Below are positions 16,653-28,387 of a DNA stretch of 64,000 nucleotides, one piece after another (position 1 is the first letter of the stretch; each line of letters opens with the position of its first letter). The notes beneath the pieces are model-generated. The model searched no databases. It was not told where the DNA came from and worked only from the letters and a program-made list of their open reading frames with translations. Made by a program: the position numbers and the translations under genes. The DNA comes from Coriaria nepalensis (Eukaryota; Streptophyta; Magnoliopsida; Cucurbitales; Coriariaceae): the NCBI GenBank assembly GCA_027186245.1, contig CP114484.1, positions 14,084,001 to 14,148,000 of the forward strand. The letters run 5' to 3'.

Positions 16653-16948
16653 TGTTGTGAAATACATTCATCCGCCACGGAGCTCATGTTAGAGACGTGT
16701 TGATTCTCTACAGCCACAACGAGGTGGATTCCAGAGTTGGGGAAGGCTTCCAAGATCTCAGGGTTAGTGTCGTAGATTTTGACCTTGTCAATCAGAGTGG
16801 ACTCGAGGAGGTCCGCTACTTTCTTAGGCGGTGGCAGGTTGTTTCCCAGGGTGCCGTAGTTTTTGCCCACACTAGACACTGTTTGAAGAAATGGGGTTGT
16901 AATATGTATAATGAGGATCAGTAAGTTGTGGAGCTTGGGGGATTCCAT
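16653..16948 (-). pseudogene. Beta-1,3-glucanase (GH17) N-terminal fragment
   Basis: Reading leftwards from ATG at 16948: a hydrophobic signal-like start (MESPKLHNLLILIIHITTPF), then KNYGTLGNNLPPP, KKVADLLESTLIDKVKIYD, NPEILEAFPNSGIHLVVAVE and VADE. This is the start of a family-17 glucan endo-1,3-beta-glucosidase, an extracellular or GPI-anchored callose-degrading enzyme. The usual GINYG motif reads GKNYG. Similarity continues to the Copia-A 3' LTR edge, where the WF of ADEWF is also lost by an indel. The catalytic Glu residues and all later parts are missing from the window. Confidence 0.8.
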
Positions 16949-17912
16949 GGCTAGCTCAGCTAGATGCTGTCTGTGTCTTAATTGTGTCTCTCTCTACTCC
17001 GTCTGGATAGCTTTGGTTATCTATATTTAGCTATATGAACCAATCAAGCGGGTGCTTCTATCAATTCTATGTACATATATCTATCATATATCATATTGTG
17101 ATTGGGCCATGCACTCCTGAGTTAATATTGTCTTAGGACAAAGTCATCGGGGAAAGTAGAACAATGCGCGCAGAGGATCGGAATAATTGAAAATCATGGC
17201 GGTCTTTTCTTTATTTATTTTTTAAAAGAATTATGAATTAGTATACTGTATATACTATTTGGGTACCACGGAATTTTGACAAACTCGATGTTCCAATTCT
17301 TTAATTCAACATGCTCTGTCCATGGCAATCTTTGATTCTAACAAACAGAATCGACATTTTAACAAAGAAAGGGTTAAAAAGTGATGAGGGAGTGAACATA
17401 CGCACCATTCGGTCGTAGAGAGTGAGAATGGTACATACATAATTACATATGGTGGGGCAAACCAGACCTAAACCACAGATATTGGTATCGTGTGATGTAT
17501 CCAAAACTTACCAGCTTCAGATGTTTGCCCCCCACTCTCAGGGAAGAGTGGATACAATCACAAACATACAACTTTTCTCGCCATATTTCAGATAAGCGGG
17601 ATGAATTGCATTCAGATGAGAGAGAGATGAAAACTATCCACCCACAATTTGCAATTGAATTTTGTCTTGGAAACTACTAATTAGTACATATGTTTCCGAA
17701 AGGAGCCAGACCCATTCAAACCAGCAAACAAGTAGCTAGGAGAAATCAGTTCATGCACCCAATACAACACGGGCAATTCTTTACTAAAAATACTGTGAGA
17801 TATTACACGCACCCAAGCTTTGAGGCCACAGAAGTCCAAAGAAAAATATGAGAGGGAGGCAGAAGGGTGAATGATAAAGGAGGCCAAGTATTACCAAAAC
17901 AATATCCCAATC
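16949..17912. other. Intergenic flank
   Basis: Upstream side of the glucanase fragment and downstream side of the next - strand gene. No coding signal was recognised. Confidence 0.4.
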
Positions 17913-19432
17913 TTATATGGCAGGTTCCACTTCGTCTGAGTTCACAGCAACTCCATTTGGAGAATCCTCTGATCGAAGTTGAGAAGAAACATCGTCGATA
18001 GCAGAGTTCAGTTGCTCAATCTTTTGAGCCAGCACTTTTCTGGTTTTCTGTAATTTTGATGAATGAATAATTAATTATAGGTAATGTCAAAACACAAGGG
18101 CCATATATAATTAATCCCATGACAGCAGCTTCTCCCCCCAAATTTTTTGTTCCTAAACATAGGATTAACATTTGCATTGGAGCGATTATTTTGTTATGTC
18201 ATTTTGCATTATAGGTCCATCATGGAAGTAAACTTCTCACCTCCAAAGCTTTTTCTTCATCATAAATGAACTTGGGAAGTTTTCTCATCAAATCCTTCCT
18301 GTCAGCTCCAGCTAGCGCTTTGCTGATCTGTGAGCACAAGAAATTTTCAATTGGAGAGAAAATGTAAAGCAGAAGAAAGACAAGAACCCCTGCTCTGTAA
18401 TTAAGAGGCCATATAGCCATCACATGGCTATCACGGACCAGATAATGTGATAAAAACATGATACGTAAAACAAATATTTAAGATGGCCTAGTGCCAGATT
18501 GTAGAATTTAGCACTAGAGGAACCATGATTCTTTGTAGTGAAGGAAACCTGAGGAGCATATACGCAGCCAAGAGTTCCAACTATTAGCCCTCCCAAGACA
18601 AAGCCCCCAACAAAGATGCTGGCACTGCTTGGCCTTCCGCCATCACTGTTACAACGCCACAATTGGAAACAGGCATCAAAAAGTCTCTAAACTATAGAAA
18701 AACAGAGACCTGATCATGATTAGAAAAGGATTTTTAATAACATTTGCAATATCATAATACCTATATGCGGCTTGAACTGAAAGTGACCTTCTGGAGGCAC
18801 AAAGTTTCACCTTTCCAAGACAACCAGCTGACCTCAGAGGATATCCTAGCACAATAATTGATGAGAATAGAAGACTTAATCGTATGCTATATAATGGGTT
18901 CGCACAGAGATACACTTGGGCACTTATTCAATGAAAAGAGACTAATTTTTATGGTTATCGAGATGTCTAATAATGCAGAATGTTGTGATCTGATTTCTAT
19001 ATATATATATATATATATATAAATTGCATCTTCATTGATCCAAAATCCCATTGTGTAAAGAAAATGAAAGAGAGAGGTGGATTCAGCTAAAATTTCATAT
19101 TAAAAAAAAAAAAACTGGGAAAAAAAATTCCATTCAACCTGGCAAAGATGATAAATAGAAAATCTAGATCATTAAACTCAAAGTCAGGAGTAGTAAATGA
19201 AAATCAGGGCATCGGCTATAGTTCAAGAATTGGAAACCAGCTCAATATGATGACTCGGAAGAAATCAAAGTTAAAGAGGCAGGTCAGATGCAAGAAATGA
19301 AAAGAAAACGAAGGACCAATCAATCGGGTCGCAAGCTAAAGACGGAAAGAGAGAGAGAGGGTAAAATTTACCAGACGAGAACTGGATTCGAGGGCTTTTG
19401 GTTAAAACCAGCGAATTCGATATAGCTGCCAT
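17913..19432 (-). CDS. Small chloroplast inner-envelope membrane protein (At1g42960-like)
   Basis: Five exons on the - strand (19432-19372, 18845-18761, 18645-18549, 18327-18241, 18047-17913) join in phase to a 154-residue protein. The N-terminal ~48 residues are Ser/Arg-rich and acid-poor, as a plastid transit peptide. Next come [15 protein letters not shown] and one membrane helix at about residues 59-79 ([20 protein letters not shown]), then a helical stroma-side tail: [49 protein letters not shown] and [20 protein letters not shown]. It matches the Arabidopsis inner-envelope protein At1g42960, of unknown molecular role. ATG 19432 is chosen over an in-frame upstream ATG at 19483 because the shorter form fits a transit peptide. 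It is intact. Confidence 0.88.
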
Positions 19433-21302
19433 TGTTTGTTTACAAGCACAGAAGAAGGCGGAAATGGAGTGCGTGTGAGACACAAGGTCGAGAATTGAGA
19501 TTTGAGAACTGGATTAATTAGCTATTATTTTAACTGAGATTTCTGGGTTCGTTCGTCGGTTCGATAACATCTATGCTATGCTATGTAGCCTTGTAATGAA
19601 ACTATCTGGAGGGAGGGAGAGACAGAATCCTGTGCGTTGCGGGTCATTACATTTCCAACACGCGCGCGCTCGATTTTCATCACCAGACGCAAAATTAGCG
19701 GAGGACCATCCCGCCAAGTCCAACGGCCCAACTGCCAAGTCATAGACCAGAGTACCAGACCGCCAGCCGGCACAGAAGCTAAGTAATGTGCCTTGGCCCA
19801 TATCTTCAGAAATGATCTTGAGAAGCCCAAACTGTAGGATTCAGGCTTGATATGGAGCATTTTACAACAATCATATTATCTAAAACCATACTCCGTTACA
19901 TATGATATGGACCTAACAATTACGCCTTGATATCAAGTTCATCACGACCCAAATCCGAATAAGACCGGTACACGATTTTATTATTTATTTTATAAGATTA
20001 AGTAAGCTTTTATTCAATTTTAAAAAATAAAAATAAAAATTGATAATACATAAGCAAAATCGGTATAAGAATTTCTGTAAAACATGATAACGCATGTATA
20101 TGTTTATATATTCTAAAACTAAATGAAATAATGTCATATAAAATATTTTTTTATTATTTATATTAAAATTTATATATAAGATGATTGTATTGAACATAAA
20201 CAACTCTAATGGTCCACTCGAGTTCTATACATAATGTCAAAGTGGACTACAAAATATCAATATATCAAATAAGTGGAATATAAATAGTCAAAACAAATAT
20301 TCACTCATTTACCTATATCTTGTATGTTGGGCTAAGTGATTAGGTATCTAGAAAAAAAAAATTTAAGAAAAAGTGAGTCGAAAACTTAATGAATTAATGT
20401 TACATAATTATGTACACAGGACAAGTTTTTATTTATTAAAATATGCATAATTATAAACTGAATGCTTAATAATTTCATATCCTCATATAAAAAAAAATTG
20501 TCAATGAATATCCATATCGGTAAACTAATAAACTATAGAACAATAATTTCACTTCATGATCATGTCACCCACATGTGTATAATTCACACAAATATAACAT
20601 AACACAAGTAGTAGGAGATATAAAATATCCCGCTATATACGACCATTATATTATAAAAATATTCTTATTTAGAATTACGCATATATCATATACATATAAT
20701 AAATTAAGATGCATTAGAGTTTCAATACTATTGATAATTACAGTTAATCTAACAATTTTTCCAAACAGTTCAACTAATACATAAATTCACATGAACATTT
20801 ATCAAGACAATAATCTATTTATAACCAATTAAAAATCACAATAATTATATTCCTTTTAAAAAAATACTCCAACATACCATTTAAAAAATATTCAATTATC
20901 TCGTTTCAAGTCTTTTACCAATTAGACTTTATTGAAATTCCTAACAACGAATCATGTATAAATCAACCATAATCAACTTCATATTTAATTCCCTCACTCA
21001 GCTTCATCTTCAGTTATCATCTTTTCTTCATTTTCAGTTACTCAATGCCTACCGATTATGCTTTAGTCTCGATTTTCCTTACTCAAAATTGAGACTGAAG
21101 CTATGAGGTTGTCTCAGAATCGGCCTAATGAATCAATTTGCGCCTACTTGCAGTCTTTCTTCTTTATGTCCGTTGCACAGCGATTGACCCTGCTGACTCT
21201 GGGATTCTGCTTGTACCTAACAACACGCCTTATAAATAGCACAGTGACACGGACGTTTCCAGTTACTGTCTTCACTGCACAATCTTTTCTTTTATTTGTT
21301 TC
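19433..21302. other. AT-rich intergenic DNA
   Basis: The first ~400 bases are the promoter side of the envelope-protein gene. The rest is AT-rich with no reliable coding region. Confidence 0.5.
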
Positions 21303-21523
21303 ATTACTACTTGGATCTTTTGAGATAGAATCATTTTCTGTCATTTTGGAATAGACAAACCTTTTTTTTTTTCTTTTGATATCCCCAGACCATTGAAAAC
21401 TTTTTTTTAGAAGTTGGATTAGCTTTGGCGCTTAGCCCCGCTCATCTTCGGTGCAAGAGCGCTCGATCAGTGAGCTATTACTACTTGGATCTTTTGAGAT
21501 AGAATCATTTTCTGTCATTTTGG
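21303..21523. repeat. 47-bp direct duplication flanking an insertion
   Basis: Positions 21303-21349 and 21477-21523 are identical over 47 bases (ATTACTACTTGGATCTTTTG and onward to CATTTTGG). They are separated by 127 bases that hold a T-rich tract and a plastid rDNA fragment. Confidence 0.93.
21429..21480 (-). other. Plastid 23S rRNA gene fragment (NUPT-like)
   Basis: Read on the - strand this is TAATAGCTCACTGATCGAGC followed by GCTCTTGC, CCGAAGATGA and CGGGGCTAAGCG. That matches, from memory, a conserved internal helix region of plastid 23S rRNA with about two differences over 52 bases. It is too short to function and is best read as organelle DNA captured in the nucleus. Confidence 0.8.
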
Positions 21524-22172
21524 TCTACTGAGCATAGTTTAAGGATGTCCATCACAACCCAAGTCATAGTTTCATTACTAACGTGTAGGTGAAGAACCTA
21601 GCAAGATTGAATTAAGGAACAGTGAGAAATCTGTACGTTCAACATGATTCAACTTGGTGTTTGAGACTTAGAGGTTTCCTATGTGGTTTTCTTGTAAGAC
21701 AAGATTGCCGCAGCAAAGATGAAGAGCTACAGAAACAGTCGGGAGACGAGGAGGCTCTATTCTGCCCCCTCTAGTCCGCAATGCCGAGGTGCAAAAATGC
21801 AGTAAACACTGTTGAAGTTTTGATATATGCGTTGCTGGATTTGTTCATCATTGTCGGGTAAGTTCTAAATGCTTCACATTATGTCATATGTATGTCATTT
21901 CGAACTTTACTAATATTACAAGCGCAAATCTTAAGTTAATTATATGTGTGTGAGGTGCAGTGGATAAACACCTGTGTGAGCAGGAGAAACTATATCTCAT
22001 TCATGTCTTATGGCTGCAAGCCTTGGTTGGGTAAGCTTCTAATTAATAGAATACTTCCTTGTGATTCACTTGCCTTTAGGAACTCTTCGCTATTTCATAT
22101 GCATCATCTGAGCTTCTAATCAGTAAACTTGCTGTCTTATCTACTAAGAATATGTGTGTCTCAGGTAAGTGT

Positions 22173-22931
22173 TGTTAGAATTCGTACGCAAGGATTGAGA
22201 GAGTAGTAAAAAAAAAACAAAGAACACTTTGATAAATTTTTTCAGGAAAAAAAATTTTCAGATCGCTCTTTATTTCATTGAGAAAGTAAAATACTAAATA
22301 TATGATGAAAAAAAATTATAAGTATATGAATAGAAAATTAATAAATGCTCTCTTATAATTCTCAAGATTAAATATGAGATTCTATCATCATACTTCTTTT
22401 ACACTACTTATGAACCAGTACAAGAAATCTTTTTTAGAAAATCTGAAAAAGTACAACGACTAAAGTAAAATAGAGCTATAATTTGAATTTGAGCTCCACG
22501 CCTCAAAAACTCGTACGATCAGCAACAAAGCAACATATATTTCATGTCAAACTTGCTGATATGATCAAATCCACTGTAAAATTCAAACTTGACTTCTGAC
22601 TTATTCTTTAAGTAAACTAGAATAAATTAATACTGCAGTCGTCGACCCGTCGATCCATTGAGACTATCGACCCCGTCGAGCTTATTGACTCTTCGAGACT
22701 GCCTCAAACTTATAAGCTAAGAATACTCGTCGACCCTGTCAAATCGTCGACCCTTCGAGCTTGTCGACTCCTTCGAGTCATTCTCAAACTAACTTAATTC
22801 TAACAGCTTTAAACTGCTCTTGAAGCCATTGCTAATGACTCACATCTTAGCTCTTCGATCATAGCCTTCTTCCACTGCCTGTTGCTTTATGCCTCTCCGA
22901 TCATAAGTGAATGGCTTCACAAATTCTAACA
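22173..22931 (-). repeat. Copia-B LTR (3' LTR in element sense)
   Basis: It runs TGTTAGAATTCG to AAATTCTAACA, perfect short inverted ends. The inner side carries a purine-rich tract on the - strand (AAAGGAGGAG) abutting the LTR. It includes many TCGAC/GTCGA motifs at about 22640-22790. Confidence 0.9.
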
Positions 22932-24782
22932 CTCCTCCTTTAAACTTTTGCTTATAACTTTAAGTTTTCTTCCAGAAAATCTGATGAGTTTTTATATCTC
23001 CTTCTTGAGTAAAATCTCATTTCAAAAAAAAAAAAGTCTTTAACTCTCCCATGTAGAGTTAAAAAAAAAAAAAAACTTTTCATAGTTTGTTGACTTACCA
23101 ACTATCATTATGGTTGATGTAGCCAATCTTCATATTGTAGTTGCCTTATCAACGTTTCATTCGGTTGATGGACTCCAACTTTAACTATTTCTTCCTTCGT
23201 ATTTAAGGTATATACTCAATGTTGGAATTTCGGTATATACTCAATAACATTTTAGACTCACATAAAATTTATGTGGAAGACAAGTTATATTAAAACTTAC
23301 TTGCTTAAATATGAACTCTTTTTTTTTTACTTCTTTACTGATGCCATGATTAGCCTCTCAGTTTATTTGACTATTTACGGAAAGGAACACTACTTGTGAT
23401 GATTCTATTATGCTGAGAAGCTGTTGTTTAACATTGAAACTTTAGTTATCTTAACCATCTTAGAATCGGATATGATGTAGTGATCTTCTTTGAATAGCAA
23501 CATGTAGCCATTTTTCATAAGTTGTCCCACACTCAGCATATTATACTTCAAGTTAGAGACCAAGAAGATATTTGCAATCAATCTAGGACCTCTCCTTATT
23601 TTCATAGAAACCATGCATTTTTTAAAAGGTTTCACCTTCTCCTCATTTCCTACTTTGATTGAGGTTGTGAAGCTTCTATCTAGATACTTGAAAATATCTT
23701 CATCATGTGTAATATGATTTGTGCAACCACTATCGATCAGCCATTCATTCTTGGATCTGTCTTTCACATATTCTCTTGCCATAAATATATGCTCATCTTT
23801 TTCTTCTTATTCTGATGCATTTACTTGTTGACCATGATTACCTTCTTTCTCTACATTATTCTTTCTACAATCCTTTTCAATATGGCTAAACAGTTTGTAG
23901 TAATTGCATTGTGGCTTTCTCTTCCAATATCATGTTTTCTCTTAGTGGTTCTTCCTCTTGCAGATTGAGCAAGGAGGAAGTTTCTTCCTTTTAGAGTGAT
24001 TTGAATCAGATGAGCTGCTTCCTTGATATTCCTTCCAGCTTTTGGTTTTGCCCTTGGTTAGGTAAGCTTATTCAACTTGCTCTTCTGACTATTTAGTATG
24101 CCTCTACTCATTTGCTTCCAGAGAACCTGTAACCTATGTTAGTGTTAATAATCCAAGGTATTTGCTTTCTTCTATGGCAGCGATCATGGAATCAAACTTT
24201 GTTGTTATGCTAACCAACATCTTATCTGCCATCATCTTTTCAGTGATTGTTTCTCTCAGCACATTTATTTGGTTGGTGACTTTTTTCATTATTCCAGTAT
24301 AGTCTTTGATGATTTTATTCTCCTTCATCTTAAGTCTCTCAAACTCTCTTTTAAGATTCAGTAGTCTAATACTTCTAACTCTTTATGTACCTTGGAATTC
24401 TGTTTTCATAATCTCTTATGCTTTTTTGGCAATCTGAATACCCATGATATGTGAGAAGAGTTTTTCTTCTACTACTGATTGAATAACAGATGATGCTCTG
24501 TAATTGTTCTATTTTTCGGCCTTTTGTTTCCTAATTTGCTCTAATGTGTAGTCCACATCTTCAGCTGGAGCTGTGTATTCTCTTACTGAATCCCACAACT
24601 TAAAACATGCAAATATGTGGTCATTATTGCTGACCAAAATTGGTATCCATCCCCTTTGAATATCTGATGTGGAGGCAGATTAACACCATTGGATGCCATA
24701 GTAAAGTTGTGAGTTTTTTGTTGAGTATTTTAGGTAGAGTCTTAAGTGCTTTCGTTTTTTAAAACTATCTCTCACAACTTGT

Positions 24783-24794
24783 GCTCTGATACCA
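24783..24794 (-). other. Primer-binding site of Copia-B
   Basis: The - strand sequence TGGTATCAGAGC starts directly at the LTR edge. It is the usual plant Copia primer-binding site, complementary to the 3' end of initiator Met-tRNA, and fixes the element as - strand. Confidence 0.9.
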
Positions 24795-25562
24795 TGTTAG
24801 AATTCGTGTTGGAAGTAAAGATTGAGAGAGAGTAGTAAAAAAAAAATTAGAGAACACTTTGATAAACCTTTTTAGGAAAAAAAAAATTTCAGACTGCTCT
24901 TCATTTCATTGAGAAAGTAAAATATTAAATACAAGATGAAAAAAAATTATAAGTATATGAATAACAAACTAATAAATGCTCCCTTATAATCCTTAAGATC
25001 AAATCTGGGATTCTATCACCATACTTCTTTTACACTACTTACAAAGTAGTATAAGAAATCTTTTCCATAAAATCTGGAAAAGTACAACTACTAAAGTAAA
25101 ATAAAGCTCAAACTTGAATTTGAGCTCCATGCCTCTAAAACTCATACGATCAGCAACAAGGAAATATATACTTCATGTCAAACTTGCTGGCATGATCAAA
25201 TCTATTGTAGAATTCAAACTTGGCTTCTGACTTATTTTTTAAGTAAACTAGAATAGACTAACACTGCAGTCACCAACCCATAGAGACTATCGACCCATCG
25301 AGATTATCGACCTCATTGACCTTTCGAGACTCTCTGAAACTTATAAGCTAAGAACACTCGTCGACCCTATCGAGCCGTCGACCCTTCGAGCATGTCGACC
25401 CCTTCTAATCATTCTCAAACTAACTTAATTCTACTAGCTTTAAACTGCTTTTGAAGTCATTCCTAATAACTCCCATCTTAGCTCTTCTATTATAATCTTC
25501 TTCCATCGCCAGTTGCTTTCTGCCTCTTCGATCATAAGTGAAAGGTTTCACAGATTCTAATA
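24795..25562 (-). repeat. Copia-B LTR (5' LTR in element sense)
   Basis: A 768-bp partner of the left LTR, similar over its whole length. The outer end reads CTAATA where CTAACA is expected, a single change in the terminal dinucleotide. Confidence 0.9.
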
Positions 25563-25879
25563 GGTGTAGAGTTTGGAGTTGGTGTTGTTGTCCTTGTTAG
25601 GTGTTTTGCTGATAAAAAGGCAACAAAAAATCAGATATTCGACAAGTTGGCGGTTGGATTCTCATGGTCCCCTTTTATTGCTATGGTGGTATGTCTTAGA
25701 TCTTGTTTACCTTGAGGAATAGTGCATATATACTATATTTTAGAATCTTGGGATGAAAGAAATTTTAAAAACCTTTTTGCAACAATGATAGGTCTTGTTC
25801 ACCTCTTTCTTTGGTGGCCACAGTGCCTTTAGGAGAACTCTTCCTTTTCCATATGATTTTGATTCAAAATGTTTGTGAT

Positions 25880-26160
25880 CAAATGATCCTCTCATCTCTT
25901 TCTTACATATATTTGAAAGATGGGAACACTAATTTTTCTGGGTATAGAGTATAACAATATACAAGTATATAGTTGCCATGAGAGGTCAAAGTAAAGCTCC
26001 TGCTGCAGATGAGGGTGACCAATTTTATTTTTTTTTGAAAAGTGAGTGCAGTCGATAAAGCAAAATTAAAAAAAACCAACAAAGATAAGAAATAGAGTTT
26101 TGGAGGAAGTAATTCCCCCTACACGACCCATGAAAGGGCAAGATATGAAGCCTAACTAAT
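25880..26160. other. Acyltransferase intron-like remnant
   Basis: Non-coding DNA between acyltransferase exon remnants. No separate feature was recognised. Confidence 0.35.
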
Positions 26161-26189
26161 CATATAGACTATTTGCATCATCAATATAT

Positions 26190-26475
26190 AGGAATATATA
26201 TATATAATAAATAGAATATGGTAAACAGTGATGCTGTAAAATAGAATCTGTAAAAATAGAACATAATATAATCTGTAAAAATAGAGCATAACATTAAAAT
26301 AGAATAGAACATAATCTAGAAAATAGAACATGAGAGAAAACCAGAACATAATAGAATCTGTAAAAATAAAATAGATTAGAAAAACTAGAACATAATATAA
26401 TCTGTAAAAATAGAATAAAATAGAAAAATAAAATAAAGCAGAATATGAAAAGACATAATAGAATAGAAATACAGA
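26190..26475. repeat. AT-rich minisatellite-like array
   Basis: Irregular head-to-tail copies of AATAGAACATAATATAATCT and TGTAAAAATAG motifs. An apparent - strand reading frame across it is only a translation of the repeat. Confidence 0.75.
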
Positions 26476-26489
26476 ATTAAACCGAGACA

Positions 26490-27934
26490 TGTTATGCAAC
26501 AGCTTTCTTAAAACAAATTTGCCCTCTCACGTCGGTGCAGAAGATTGAACAGCATTTGTCTCTCAGGATACAACAGAGATGAATAAAAGCGACGCACCAC
26601 CGAACTATTTCCACCGATCTCAAACAGTGGTTCGAACTCGACCACACTAGAAACTTATAACTCTAAAGAGAGGAATGAAAAGGGAGAGCTTTCAGATTTT
26701 GCTGGTGTGTTTCCAAATGGAAGAAAGTTGTCAATTTATAGCCTCATGAGGAGAGAGGTGATTAATGAGAATTAATTTGAAATTTAATTTGGTTGATTAA
26801 ATTATAACCTTTCATCTTTATACATTTTTGTAAAAGAAGATGAAGAAACCAAAAAAAAACAAAATTCAGGAAGAAAACAAAAGTGGCCTAAGGCAAACTA
26901 AGTCGTTTTCGGCCCGATATTCGACGTGCCCAGGTGCGGGCGCACATGAGTCAAGCCCGATCCCGTCCGGAATTACACCCCCTACAAGCGCGCACAAGAA
27001 AAAACATTCTAGCTTATATTTTATTACCCATTAACAAATGTGCAATTATATATAAACACTTTCCTACTTATTCCATTTTCCAATATCGAATAATATTTCC
27101 TCTAATTTTTTTTTTCTTTCAAACCATTCAAATGATTGCACTTTGAGATTCAATTTCTCATTCACTTAAATCATTTTGAGCGTACCATATACCGATTCGA
27201 AGCTCTCACGGAGAAGAATCCGAATCAATTTTGATTTTTTGTTTACACGAAGTGCACCCCACTCAAAATCGAGCATAAATATAATATAATACATTGGGCT
27301 CATAGGATTTACTGGTATAAACAGGAGGGTGACCGTGACCCACAAAGTTTGCCATCTTCATCGGCTGGCTCCACCATGACTGCCATTGTTCGAAGGTGAC
27401 TGTTCTATCCTCCCCCATTGAAGTTGACTTTACTGTTGGGGAAGATTGCGGCATTGACCGCTCGGCAAAAAGCTTTCCCTGATCAGTGTGAACACGACTG
27501 AAGAAGAATTAAGGGTTTTGGTTGAGTGGATTCTCTGGTGGAATCTCACTTGCAGACGATGCTCTGTTTTCTGGTTCAAGAATAGAGCACCCTCTAATGA
27601 AGTCCAACGGCTAGTTTTTATTTCCAGCAAATGAAGATCGATTGCCTCAAAGTCCCTAGGAACATCTCTCTCTGTCAGAATGATCTTTTTCCAGATTTTC
27701 TAGAATTTATTCCATGAATTGTTCAGTGTCAATGTTGAATTGAAAGTGTCCTGTTGTTAGTGTTTCCATTTATGCTTTACTGTTTTTGTACCTCTAGTTC
27801 TTATATTTAATAGTTGGTTGATGAATGAAAAATTATTGAATTCCATCAAAGCTTTTCACTTTACTGTTATTTAGCCTCTCACCATTGTTCTTGACATCTC
27901 GAGCTCTCTCTCATCCGAGCAACAAGAATTCTAA
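26490..27934. mobile_element. Probable LTR/retrotransposon debris
   Basis: A - strand TATA-like CTATAAATTG near 26740 and an end reading GAATTCTAACA at 27924-27934 look like pieces of a Copia LTR. No matching partner LTR, primer-binding site or domain was found. A short - strand frame near 27260-27450 was not recognised. The block separates two acyltransferase exons. Confidence 0.35.
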
Positions 27935-28387
27935 CAGCCATTAGTACTAGGGTTAATATTTAAGCTGGGGCATGGTGTACCCCTCTTAGAATCTTTATGG
28001 ACCACCAGGTACTACTGTTTGTTGATCCCTTGGTTTCAACCATAAAGGGCATCAAAGAAAGGGTAGAGGCAGCATCAGCAGCAGCCTCCGGTCAGAACCA
28101 GTGCTTGGAAACTTGCGAAATTGGATTCACATGAGGCAATGAGAGCAGCTGCAAAAGCGAAAGCATCCTCATCCATGCTACGTCCAATCAGCTGTCGCCA
28201 TCATCCATATGATGCCGACCAACTGCTGCTCCCTGACAAAGCTGCCTCATCTTCTCAGTTATCTCCCTCCAGTCGCCCTAGGAAGGCAGATATTGAAGAG
28301 CAAACTGCAAAAGGACTTCATTTGAGAAAGAAGACCACCACCAATGACTTAGTAGCTGCAAAAAACATGAAATATTATGTTGTCTGA

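Larger units (their letters stand above)
22173..25562 (-). mobile_element. Internally deleted Copia element (Copia-B), gag and protease only
   Basis: Two LTRs flank only about 1.86 kb of internal DNA. On the - strand the internal part encodes gag (start MASNGVNLPPHQIF near 24700; MADKMLVSITTKFDSMIAAI near 24200), a damaged zinc knuckle near 23890, and a protease at 23782-23408 with WLIDSGCTNHITHDEDIFKY. No integrase, RT or RNase H is present, so it cannot move alone. Flanking pentamers AGTGT (22168-22172) and GGTGT (25563-25567) match at 4 of 5, as a target-site duplication. It lies 8 bases inside an acyltransferase exon. Confidence 0.9.
21700..28387 (+). pseudogene. DHHC protein S-acyltransferase (PAT) pseudogene, split by Copia-B
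   Basis: Scattered exons match a plant palmitoyltransferase of the PAT20-22 type. The exon ending 21857 reads DCRSKDEELQKQSGDEEALF, then, after a short insertion, NAEVQKCSKHC*SFDICVAGFVHHCR. Exon 21961-22030 reads WINTCVSRRNYISFM with a frameshift. The next exon, from 22165, is cut after 8 bases by Copia-B and resumes after 25562 as [20 protein letters not shown]. Exon about 25793-25875 reads LSLVATVPLGELFLFHMILI with a frameshift. Exon about 27966-28010 reads GAWCTPLRIFMDHQ. The last, about 28085-28387, reads [20 protein letters not shown] and [20 protein letters not shown]. The catalytic DHHC is VHHC, a zinc-ligand Cys is Phe and stops occur. The family has four TM helices and a cytosolic DHHC cysteine-rich domain. 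Confidence 0.85.

Noticed and set aside
21103..21354. Hydrophobic 83-codon + strand frame
   Set aside because: It ends in the 47-bp duplicated segment, with no homologue recognised and no splice context.
21429..21480. A tRNA or functional rRNA gene
   Set aside because: Only about 52 bases of one 23S region, inside a repair-like insertion.
26152..26499. Tyr/Phe-rich - strand protein
   Set aside because: It is only a translation of an AT-rich minisatellite.
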